Origin: Flavobacteriaceae bacterium
GTDB lineage: Bacteria; Bacteroidota; Bacteroidia; Flavobacteriales; Flavobacteriaceae
Direction of reading: 5' to 3'
Assembly (NCBI GenBank): GCA_023700885.1
Contig: JAMPYA010000150.1
Span: forward strand, 1-5,297
Length of the DNA: 5,297 nucleotides
Positions 1-5,297 of this stretch are shown here, piece after piece. The translations under genes and the position numbers were made by a program. The notes beneath the pieces were generated by a model. The model saw only the letters and a program-made list of their open reading frames with translations. It was not told the DNA's origin and made no database searches. Position 1 is the first letter of the stretch; every line of letters begins with the position of its first letter.

Positions 1-2251
1 GAAGTCTGATTTCTTCAACAGTACCTGTTAAGGGTATCATAATTTCCGGAATAACTCTCATCCCTTTCTTTTTTAAGTTGATCGCAGCTTCAATAATGGC
101 TCGTGCCTGCATTTCTGAGATTTCAGGAAAAGTATTGCCTAATCTACATCCTCTATGACCAAGCATTGGATTGATTTCCTTTAGATTATTTATTTTTTTT
201 TGAAGTTCTTCTAATGATATGTTCATTTCATCAGCTAAAGCCTGCTGATTTTCATGTTCATAAGGAACAAATTCGTGCAATGGCGGATCTAATAACCTTA
301 TCGTTACTGGTAAGTCGTGCATTTCGGCAAAAATACCTTCAAAATCTTGACGTTGCATGGGAAGTAATTTTTGAAGCGCATTTCTTCGTTCTATTTCATT
401 GTTGGCAATAATCATTTCCCGCATTGCTTTAATTCTATCACCTTCAAAGAACATATGTTCTGTTCTACAAAGTCCTATTCCTTTAGCGCCAAATTTATGA
501 GCAATTCTGGCAGATTCTGGAGTGTCAGCATTGGCACGAACTTTCATCCTAGCATGATGATCTGCCATTTGTAATAAATCTTCAAAGGATCCGCTGACTA
601 CCGGATTTATAGTGTCTAGTTTTCCTTCATAAACGATTCCTGTTGATCCGTCTAAGGAAAGCCAATCACCTTCCTTAAAAACCTTCCCATTCACAGTCAT
701 TAATTGATTGTCATAATCGATACTTAAAGCTCCTGCTCCAGAAATACAACATTTCCCCATTCCTCTTGCAACCACCGCTGCATGTGAAGTCATGCCACCT
801 CTTGCTGTTAAGATTCCGACTGATTTATGCATTCCTTTTAAGTCATCTGCAGAGGTTTCAGTTCTTACTAAAATGGCAGATTTTTTTTCATCGAAATATT
901 GTTCTGCTCTATCGGCAAAAAAAGTAATTTGACCTGAAGCTGCACCGGGTGAAGCAGGAAGTCCATTCGTGATTATTTTGGCATTGGTGATGGCTATAGG
1001 ATCAAATATCGGATGTAATAATTCATCTAATTTGTTGGGATTCATTTTTAGAAGGGTAGTGTCTTCATCAATTAAACCTTCTTGTAACATATCCATTCCA
1101 ATTTTTATCATAGCAGCTCCGGTACGTTTTCCATCTCTTGTTTGCAAAAGCCATAATTTCCCTTCCTGAATCGTAAATTCAATATCCTGCATATCTCTAA
1201 AATGATTTTCGAGTTTTAATTGAACTTCATCTAATGCTGCAAAAACTTCTGGTAAATACTCTTCTAATGAAGGATAATTCTTTTTTCTTTCCTCTTCAGA
1301 TATGAGCGCTAATTTAGCCCAGTTCAGGGAGCTGGACTTGGTGATTTGAAGTGGCGTTCTTACACCTGCAACAACATCTTCCCCTTGGGCATTGATAAGA
1401 TATTCTCCGTTAAACTCTCTAATTCCTGTAGCAGCATCTCTGGTAAAAGCCACTCCGGATCCTGAATGATTTCCCATATTTCCAAAGACCATAGCTTGGA
1501 TATTTACGGCTGTTCCCCAATCATTCGGAATTTGATTGATTTCTCTGTAATAAGTCGCCCTTGGTGTATGCCAACTCTCAAAAACGGCTAAAATAGAATT
1601 CCAAAGTTGCGTCCATGGATCTGTAGGAAATTCTTGATTGGTCTGTTTTTTTATGAGATCTTTAAATTGTTTTACCATTTCTTTTAAATTCTCAGTTGAA
1701 AAATCTTGATCTGAAATGATATTTTTCTGAATTTTCATTTGATGAATCACCTTTTCAAACAAACAGCCATTTCCATTATTATTGCTGTTAATTTTCATTA
1801 CGATATCACCGTACATTTGAATAAATCTACGATAGGAATCCCAAGCAAAACGTTCGTTCCCTGTTTTAAGAGCGATGATTTTAACAACATCATCGTTAAT
1901 ACCTACATTTAAAACAGTATCCATCATTCCCGGCATAGATACACTGGCACCTGATCGTACAGAAAGTAGCAAAGGATTGTCGGGAGCATCGAACTTAGCT
2001 TCCATTACGGATTCAATATGTTGAATTCCGAGTTGAACCTCCTCTAATAGGTATTTGATAATTTCATCTCGTCCTAAAAAATTGTATTCATTACAAACTT
2101 CGGTAGTTATAGTGAAACCTGCCGGAACTGGTATTCCAATTTTACTCATCTCGGCCAAATTTGCACCTTTTCCACCTAAAAGTGGTTTCATGTTTTTGTT
2201 GCCGTCAGCCTTATTGAGGCCAAAATGATAAACTCTTTTTTGGATTTTCAT
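1..2251 (-). CDS. ppdK: Pyruvate, phosphate dikinase, N-terminal 750 residues (3' end outside window)
   Basis: This cytosolic enzyme interconverts ATP, phosphate and pyruvate with AMP, pyrophosphate and PEP, at the glycolysis/gluconeogenesis node. The frame was read codon by codon from ATG at 2251 to base 2 and has no stop or frameshift. The nucleotide-binding domain begins with GGKGANLAEM (residues 26-35, Lys28) and continues with SVRSGASVSMPGMMDT (Arg99). E358, Q370 and R372 (in LLQTRDGKRT) match the metal and ATP ligands E323, Q335 and R337 of the Clostridium symbiosum enzyme. The phosphohistidine motif GGMTSHAAVVARG carries His490 (His455 there); Thr488 matches the threonine modified in plant enzymes. 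The PEP/pyruvate domain has R596 (GLCRTEHMFF) and R652 (IRLLDPPLHEF), equal to R561 and R617. The constant +35 offset supports the alignment. The catalytic Cys, near 866 by that offset, lies outside the window. The start is the first ATG of the frame, without a Shine-Dalgarno sequence, as is usual in Bacteroidota. PEP synthase and enzyme I are excluded by the domain order and the PPDK-type motifs. Confidence 0.97.
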   Translation of the reverse strand, partial: MKIQKRVYHFGLNKADGNKNMKPLLGGKGANLAEMSKIGIPVPAGFTITTEVCNEYNFLGRDEIIKYLLEEVQLGIQHIESVMEAKFDAPDNPLLLSVRSGASVSMPGMMDTVLNVGINDDVVKIIALKTGNERFAWDSYRRFIQMYGDIVMKINSNNNGNGCLFEKVIHQMKIQKNIISDQDFSTENLKEMVKQFKDLIKKQTNQEFPTDPWTQLWNSILAVFESWHTPRATYYREINQIPNDWGTAVNIQAMVFGNMGNHSGSGVAFTRDAATGIREFNGEYLINAQGEDVVAGVRTPLQITKSSSLNWAKLALISEEERKKNYPSLEEYLPEVFAALDEVQLKLENHFRDMQDIEFTIQEGKLWLLQTRDGKRTGAAMIKIGMDMLQEGLIDEDTTLLKMNPNKLDELLHPIFDPIAITNAKIITNGLPASPGAASGQITFFADRAEQYFDEKKSAILVRTETSADDLKGMHKSVGILTARGGMTSHAAVVARGMGKCCISGAGALSIDYDNQLMTVNGKVFKEGDWLSLDGSTGIVYEGKLDTINPVVSGSFEDLLQMADHHARMKVRANADTPESARIAHKFGAKGIGLCRTEHMFFEGDRIKAMREMIIANNEIERRNALQKLLPMQRQDFEGIFAEMHDLPVTIRLLDPPLHEFVPYEHENQQALADEMNISLEELQKKINNLKEINPMLGHRGCRLGNTFPEISEMQARAIIEAAINLKKKGMRVIPEIMIPLTGTVEEIRL

Positions 2252-2294
2252 AACAATTAATTGAATTAAAAATTAACTTAATAATGTATAGCAT

Positions 2295-2302
2295 TAAAGT
2301 TA
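2295..2302 (-). promoter_or_regulatory. ppdK: Weak candidate -7 element for ppdK
   Basis: On the minus strand this reads TAACTTTA, one mismatch from the Bacteroidota -7 pattern TAnnTTTG, about 43 bases before the ppdK start. No good TTG -33 element lies at the expected distance; only a T-run is there. The surrounding 2252-2363 is very AT-rich, so chance matches are likely. It is the best candidate between the upstream terminator and the ppdK ATG. Confidence 0.25.
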
Positions 2303-2357
2303 ATAATTAATTCCTTGTTAAAAAATCATCTACTTAATTAAAAAGAATTATTTATAT

Positions 2358-2389
2358 AAAAAAAGAGTTGAAGGTCTATCTTCAACTCT
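2358..2389 (-). terminator. Rho-independent terminator of the LRR gene
   Basis: A perfect 10-bp stem (2364-2373 pairing with 2380-2389) encloses a 6-base loop. On the minus strand it is followed by a run of seven T at 2364-2358, of which one overlaps the stem edge. It starts 27 bases after the LRR stop codon, so it ends that transcript and insulates ppdK from it. On the plus strand the stem is followed only by a short interrupted T stretch, so termination in that direction should be weak, and no plus-strand gene arrives here. Confidence 0.85.
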
Positions 2390-2415
2390 CTTTATATAAT
2401 AAGGGGATGATTATT

Positions 2416-3261
2416 TTATTTTAAAGTACTTGCAACATCTAATGAACTAGATGTATTTATAGCGTTTGGATTAGTGTCGATATGTAATTGTTTAATAAAA
2501 CCTAATTTTTTTAATTCTAATGGATAAATTGGGGTAAATTTATTTTCTTTTAAGTTTAATTCTTTCAAATTTACCAGAGAAGCTATGCCTATAGGAATTG
2601 TTCCCTCCATTTGATTGTCAAATAAACTGAATGTTTGAAGTTGTTGTAATTGACAAATTTCCGTTGGTAGATTACCTGATATTTTATTACTGCTTATTTG
2701 AATAACTTCTAGTTGCGTAAGATTACCTATTTCCTTAGGAATTCTACCAGTAAAGAAATTGTTAAATAATACTAATTGTTTCAAATTTGTTAATTGTCCA
2801 ATTTTTGGAGAAATAGTGCCGGAAATTTCATTCATAAACAAACTTAAATTTTCTAAAGATTTAATGGCGTATAAAGATTCCGGAATTTCACCATTTAGAC
2901 TATTAAATGAAAGTTTTAATTCTATTAGTTCTTGTAAATTTCCAATATTAGCAGGAATGTTTCCTTTTAAACTATTTCTTTGAAGGTTTAAAGTTTTTAA
3001 ATGACTTAAAACTGCTATTTCAGAAGGGATAGTGCCGTGTAAATTATTATTGGTTAAAATAATTTGAGTAACATGATTGTTGATTACACGAACACCATAC
3101 CATTCATTTACAGGTTTGTTTAAATCCCATTTAATGGTCCAATTTTCACCGTCTGTTGTTTTATGAAGAGCAATCAACGCATTTTTTTCAATTTCTGATA
3201 CTTGGGAAAATCCGATAAAACAGCTAAAGAAAAGCGCTAAAACAAGATTTAAATTTTTCAT
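2416..3261 (-). CDS. Exported leucine-rich repeat protein, plant-type 24-residue repeats
   Basis: The 281-residue product has a signal peptide at residues 1-20: Lys2, a hydrophobic core LVLALFFSCFIGF, and probable cleavage beside Gln20, a common pattern in Bacteroidota. Residues 24-58 resemble an N-terminal LRR cap (ALIALHKTTDGENW, then NEWYGV). Eight consecutive 24-residue repeats span residues 64-255 with the pattern LxxLxLxxNxLxGxIPxxIGxLxx, and a ninth broken repeat reaches about residue 268. The tail ends in a short Ser-rich stretch, with no room for a type IX secretion sorting domain and no transmembrane helix. A periplasmic location, or surface retention by an unknown route, is therefore inferred. 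LRR solenoids bind proteins or glycans, but no ligand or enzyme activity can be read here. Cys14 lies in the hydrophobic core without a good lipobox. The gene stands alone: a terminator lies downstream and bshB1 diverges upstream. The start is the only ATG that gives the complete signal peptide. Confidence 0.9.
   Translation of the reverse strand: MKNLNLVLALFFSCFIGFSQVSEIEKNALIALHKTTDGENWTIKWDLNKPVNEWYGVRVINNHVTQIILTNNNLHGTIPSEIAVLSHLKTLNLQRNSLKGNIPANIGNLQELIELKLSFNSLNGEIPESLYAIKSLENLSLFMNEISGTISPKIGQLTNLKQLVLFNNFFTGRIPKEIGNLTQLEVIQISSNKISGNLPTEICQLQQLQTFSLFDNQMEGTIPIGIASLVNLKELNLKENKFTPIYPLELKKLGFIKQLHIDTNPNAINTSSSLDVASTLK
2497..3072 (-). repeat. Eight in-frame 72-bp leucine-rich repeat units
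   Basis: Codons 64-255 of the LRR gene form eight units of exactly 24 codons, with no insertion between units. Each carries the conserved Leu/Ile positions, an Asn at unit position 9 and a mostly conserved Gly-x-Ile/Leu-Pro in the middle. The eighth unit is degenerate, with Pro-Ile-Tyr-Pro in place of Gly-x-Ile-Pro. The repeats are clear in protein but diverged in DNA, which points to old duplication rather than recent expansion. Confidence 0.9.
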
Positions 3262-3300
3262 AACGTATTGATTTAGAGTTCATGAAATTTTTATATGGTG

Positions 3301-3331
3301 TAAATGTACATTATATAAAATCAAAAAGCAA
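3301..3331 (-). promoter_or_regulatory. Candidate promoter of the LRR gene
   Basis: On the minus strand a TTG (3331-3329) is followed after 20 bases by TACATTTA (3308-3301). This is the Bacteroidota sigma-70-like layout with one mismatch in the -7 element (A for the final G). Transcription would start about 30-35 bases before the ATG at 3261. The region is AT-rich, so the match is suggestive only. Confidence 0.4.
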
Positions 3332-3463
3332 GAAATATTGCAATTATTTTACCATTCATCCATAAAAACGAACCATTTGTTTATAAAAATAGACATTTTT
3401 AATATTCAATTAGAATGAGAAATTAGTTGTAAATTAATGTTAAATCCAATAAATATATTCTGC

Positions 3464-3471
3464 TATATTTG
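3464..3471 (+). promoter_or_regulatory. bshB1: Candidate -7 element of bshB1
   Basis: TATATTTG matches the Bacteroidota -7 consensus TAnnTTTG exactly and ends 19 bases before the bshB1 ATG, which would give a very short 5' leader. No TTG lies 19-21 bases upstream; the nearest is at 3427-3429, too far away. The promoter is therefore half-supported. It would be divergent from the LRR promoter, with about 130 bases between them. Confidence 0.5.
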
Positions 3472-3490
3472 TATTAGATAATAAATACTT

Positions 3491-4207
3491 ATGAAATTAG
3501 ATATTTTAGCCTTTGGAGCGCATCCTGATGATGTTGAATTGGGTTGTGGTGCAACCATTGCCAAAGAAATTTCTTTTGGAAAAAAAGTTGGAATTATTGA
3601 TTTAACTAGGGGGGAATTGGGAACTAGAGGAACTGAAGCGATTAGAGAAAAAGAAGCTAACAATGCTGCAAAAATTTTGGGAGTTAGTATTCGAGAAAAT
3701 CTCGGATTTGCAGATGGATTTTTTATCAATGATCAAATGCATCAAATAGAAGTTGTTAAAATGATTCGTAAGTATCAACCTGATATCGTATTGTTAAATG
3801 CTATTAGCGATCGTCATATTGATCATCGAAAAGGGAGTGAATTGGTTTCTTCTGCCTGTTTTTTAGCCGGACTAAGAAAAATTGAAACGAGTATTGATGC
3901 TAAAAATCAAGAAGCTTGGAGACCAAAACAAGTATATCATTATATACAGTGGGATGATTTAAAACCGGATTTTGTTGTAGATATTTCAGATTTTATAGAT
4001 CAAAAAATGGAAGCCGTTAAAGCTTTTGATTCTCAGTTTTATAATCCGGAAAGTAAAGAGCCTTCTTCGCCAATCAGCTCTAAAAATTTTTTAGAAAGCG
4101 TTCGTTATAGAGCACAGAATTTAGGTAGATTAATAGGTGTTTCTTACGCAGAAGGATTTACGGCAGAACGTTATGTGGCGGTAGATTCACTTGATAAATT
4201 AATTTAA
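3491..4207 (+). CDS. bshB1: Bacillithiol biosynthesis deacetylase BshB1 (LmbE/PIG-L family)
   Basis: By family knowledge this cytosolic zinc enzyme removes the acetyl group from N-acetylglucosaminyl-malate, giving GlcN-malate, the second step of bacillithiol synthesis; BshA acts before it and BshC adds cysteine after it. The 238-residue length is normal for BshB1. The motif GAHPDDVELGCG puts zinc ligands at His11 and Asp14 and the catalytic base at Asp13. The third ligand is His112 in DRHIDHRKG, with His109 nearby. Arg52 in AIREKE matches Arg53 of the Bacillus cereus enzyme, and all these positions sit one below the B. cereus numbering. The C-terminal YAEGFTAERYV is also typical of BshB1 rather than other PIG-L deacetylases. 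The ATG follows a good -7 element and gives the full first beta strand. No bshA or bshC is in view, so the pathway cannot be confirmed here; another GlcNAc-conjugate deacetylase is the main alternative. No terminator separates it from the tRNA 50 bases downstream. Confidence 0.9.
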   Translation: MKLDILAFGAHPDDVELGCGATIAKEISFGKKVGIIDLTRGELGTRGTEAIREKEANNAAKILGVSIRENLGFADGFFINDQMHQIEVVKMIRKYQPDIVLLNAISDRHIDHRKGSELVSSACFLAGLRKIETSIDAKNQEAWRPKQVYHYIQWDDLKPDFVVDISDFIDQKMEAVKAFDSQFYNPESKEPSSPISSKNFLESVRYRAQNLGRLIGVSYAEGFTAERYVAVDSLDKLI

Positions 4208-4213
4208 AAAATA

Positions 4214-4244
4214 TTTGTAGGATATTGAAAATAGTGTAGATTTG
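4214..4244 (+). promoter_or_regulatory. Promoter of the tRNA-His gene
   Basis: TTTG at 4214-4217 is followed after exactly 19 bases by TAGATTTG at 4237-4244. Both elements fully match the Bacteroidota -33/-7 consensus, and this is the best promoter in the window. It lies in the 49-base gap between the bshB1 stop and the tRNA, so transcription would start almost at the tRNA 5' end with only a few bases of leader for RNase P to remove. Confidence 0.7.
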
Positions 4245-4256
4245 CAGTCTCAAAAT

Positions 4257-4334
4257 GGTGGTTGTAGCTCAGTTGGTTAGAGCATCAGATTGTGGTTCTG
4301 AGGGTCGCCGGTTCGAACCCGGTCTTCCACCCCA
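4257..4334 (+). tRNA. tRNA-His (GTG anticodon), CCA encoded
   Basis: The sequence folds as a cloverleaf with the His-specific extra G(-1) at 4257 opposite C73 at 4331. The acceptor 5' strand is 4258-4264, the D stem GCTC/GAGC, the anticodon stem TCAGA/TCTGA with loop TTGTGGT (anticodon GTG), a five-base variable loop, and the T arm GCCGG-TTCGAAC-CCGGT with a terminal G-U pair. CCA is encoded at 4332-4334. The acceptor stem has two adjacent U-U mismatches (5-68 and 6-67), flanked by good pairs on both sides. All invariant positions are otherwise present, so it is probably functional. It has its own promoter and terminator. It charges histidine and reads CAC and CAU codons. Confidence 0.95.
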
Positions 4335-4366
4335 AAAAAAGCTCCGATTTTCGGAGCTTTTTTTTT
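4334..4366 (+). terminator. Rho-independent terminator of tRNA-His
   Basis: A 7-bp GC-rich stem, GCTCCGA (4341-4347) with TCGGAGC (4351-4357), has a three-base loop, or five bases if the last A-T pair opens. It is followed by nine T at 4358-4366. A run of A directly before the stem can extend the pairing with these T residues and makes a weaker terminator on the opposite strand possible. It begins right after the tRNA CCA end. Confidence 0.92.
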
Positions 4367-4596
4367 ATTTAAAGTTATATCGGCTTAAAAAAATACGATA
4401 CAGCATCAGTACTTTAAAACTCTTTAATTTAAACCTTTGCATCTTTACATAGTAGACCAAAAAAATTAATCATCATTACTATTTTTCATATAACGAATAT
4501 AATTTTTATCTTGCTACACATAATAAATTGCATAAAAAACTTTATTCATCAAACAATTTTGAAAGAAAAAGTATGCAGTAAGTAGAAGTTTTATCA
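4367..4596 (+). other. AT-rich leader before the permease gene, no gene recognised
   Basis: These 230 bases hold no convincing reading frame and no second tRNA. Two imperfect -7-like elements occur: AACCTTTG at 4432-4439 and CAATTTTG at 4554-4561, each one mismatch from TAnnTTTG and neither with a well-placed TTG. The first would leave a leader of roughly 150 bases. No hairpin strong enough to call as a riboswitch or attenuator was seen by eye. Confidence 0.4.
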
Positions 4597-5297
4597 ATGA
4601 ATCAAGAGCGTACATCCAATACAAACCCAACAGAAGATAATTGGCTTTTTGAAATCAAACCAAAAGACAATATCTTTCGATTAAACCTCCAAGAAATATG
4701 GCAGTACCGCGATTTGTTATTGCTCTTCGTTAAAAGAGATGTCATAACAGTATATAAACAAACGATATTGGGTCCGCTTTGGTATTTAATTCAACCCTTG
4801 TTTACGTCCATTACCTTTACCATAATTTTCAATAAAGTTGCCGGAATAGACACTGGAACCATTCCGCCTTTTCTTTTTAATTTAGCGGGTATTACCGCAT
4901 GGAACTATTTCTCTACCTGCCTAACGACTACTTCAGATACCTTTAAAGCCAATGCCGGTATTTTTGGAAAAGTATATTTCCCGCGTCTGATCATGCCACT
5001 TTCGGTGGTGACTTCCAACCTGTTAAAATTCGGAATCCAACTTTTAATCTTTATCGCATTTTATATCTTTTTTGTGGTACAGGGAGTTGCAGTTAGTCCC
5101 AATCCAATGGTAATTTTATTTCCGATATTAATCGTTATTATGGGTATTCTCGGACTGGGTTTTGGTATGATTATCTCATCGATGGTAACCAAATACCGCG
5201 ATTTATCCTTTTTAGTCGGATTCGGAGTGTCTTTGTTGATGTATTTATCTGCAGTGATGTATCCTCTGTCATTAATAGAAGAAAAACTACCTAACTA
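4597..5297 (+). CDS. ABC-2 type polysaccharide export permease (Wzm/TagG/KpsM-like), N-terminal part
   Basis: This is the inner-membrane channel subunit of an ABC exporter for lipid-linked O-antigen, capsule or similar glycan, and it needs an ATPase partner (Wzt type), probably encoded downstream. The 233 complete codons here are cut by the window end. Residues 31-66 carry the family's N-terminal signature: LQEIWQYRDLLLLFVKRD, then YKQTILGPLWYLIQP with the Leu-Gly-Pro-Leu-Trp core. Hydrophobic segments lie near residues 60-82, 89-110, 131-161, 170-194 and 203-227. FGKVYFPRLIMPLS at 123-136 and YRDLSF at 200-205 are also typical of this group. ATG 4597 is the first start after an in-frame stop at 4579-4581; no Shine-Dalgarno is present. 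Codons ending in C or G (CCG, CGC, GCC, CTG) look more frequent than in the LRR gene. The transported glycan cannot be told from this part. Confidence 0.93.
   Translation, partial: MNQERTSNTNPTEDNWLFEIKPKDNIFRLNLQEIWQYRDLLLLFVKRDVITVYKQTILGPLWYLIQPLFTSITFTIIFNKVAGIDTGTIPPFLFNLAGITAWNYFSTCLTTTSDTFKANAGIFGKVYFPRLIMPLSVVTSNLLKFGIQLLIFIAFYIFFVVQGVAVSPNPMVILFPILIVIMGILGLGFGMIISSMVTKYRDLSFLVGFGVSLLMYLSAVMYPLSLIEEKLPN

Noticed and set aside
214..1169. Three plus-strand open frames of about 65 codons each (214-411, 371-574, 969-1169)
   Set aside because: All lie antisense inside ppdK, whose frame is continuous with all expected catalytic motifs; their products show no recognisable features.
1..2251. 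ppdK as a broken or truncated gene
   Set aside because: Reading every codon showed no stop or frame change, and motif spacing agrees with the family. The missing C-terminus is due to the window edge only.
2358..2389. The inverted repeat as part of a mobile element end or CRISPR-like repeat
   Set aside because: It is a single short hairpin with a T-run in the right place after a stop codon, with no second copy or flanking duplication seen in the window.
2759..2983. Plus-strand open frame of 74 codons within the LRR gene
   Set aside because: It is antisense to the repeat units and its pattern simply mirrors the periodic LRR codons.
3220..3222. Cys14 of the LRR protein as a lipoprotein attachment site
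   Set aside because: The preceding residues are Phe-Phe-Ser and the hydrophobic core continues after the Cys; a signal peptidase I site near Gln20 fits better.
3463..3729. Minus-strand open frame of 88 codons overlapping bshB1
   Set aside because: It is antisense to the highly conserved zinc-site region of bshB1 and would remove the divergent promoter arrangement; no independent support.
4255..4452. Plus-strand open frame of 65 codons beginning MVVVAQLVRASDCG
   Set aside because: It reads straight through tRNA-His and its terminator. The first 25 codons are a translation of the tRNA, a known type of false gene.

Overview
The window looks like an ordinary chromosomal segment from a low-GC member of the Bacteroidota, most likely a Flavobacteriaceae relative. 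Four things suggest this: the AT-rich intergenic DNA, the lack of Shine-Dalgarno sequences before the starts, several matches to the Bacteroidota promoter pattern (TTG/TTTG, about 19-21 bases, TAnnTTTG), and the gene content. No sequence search was possible, so the taxonomic placement is inference.

Layout. Bases 1-2251 (minus strand) hold the first 750 codons of pyruvate, phosphate dikinase (ppdK), intact and cut only by the window edge. Bases 2252-2363 are its AT-rich 5' region, with one weak promoter candidate. A strong hairpin with a U-tract at 2358-2389 ends the next minus-strand gene. That gene (2416-3261) encodes a 281-residue exported protein made almost entirely of 24-residue plant-type leucine-rich repeats. 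A 229-base divergent intergenic region (3262-3490) separates it from a plus-strand gene at 3491-4207 encoding a BshB1-type LmbE/PIG-L deacetylase of bacillithiol synthesis. A tRNA-His gene with encoded CCA follows (4257-4334), with a very good promoter before it and a rho-independent terminator directly after it. Bases 4367-4596 are AT-rich leader without a recognisable gene. From 4597 to the end runs the N-terminal 233 codons of an ABC-2 type permease of the Wzm/TagG/KpsM group, which probably begins a surface-polysaccharide export locus continuing past the window.

The genes do not form one functional unit. PPDK belongs to central carbon metabolism at the PEP-pyruvate node, BshB1 to low-molecular-weight thiol synthesis, and the permease to cell-envelope glycan export; the LRR protein has no known role. 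Each transcription unit appears to be separate, apart from possible readthrough from bshB1 into the tRNA.

I found no evidence of a novel multi-gene system, mobile element, CRISPR array or integrated island. The points most worth a second look are the tandem U-U mismatches in the tRNA-His acceptor stem, the exported LRR protein without a sorting domain, and the junction between tRNA-His and the polysaccharide export gene.
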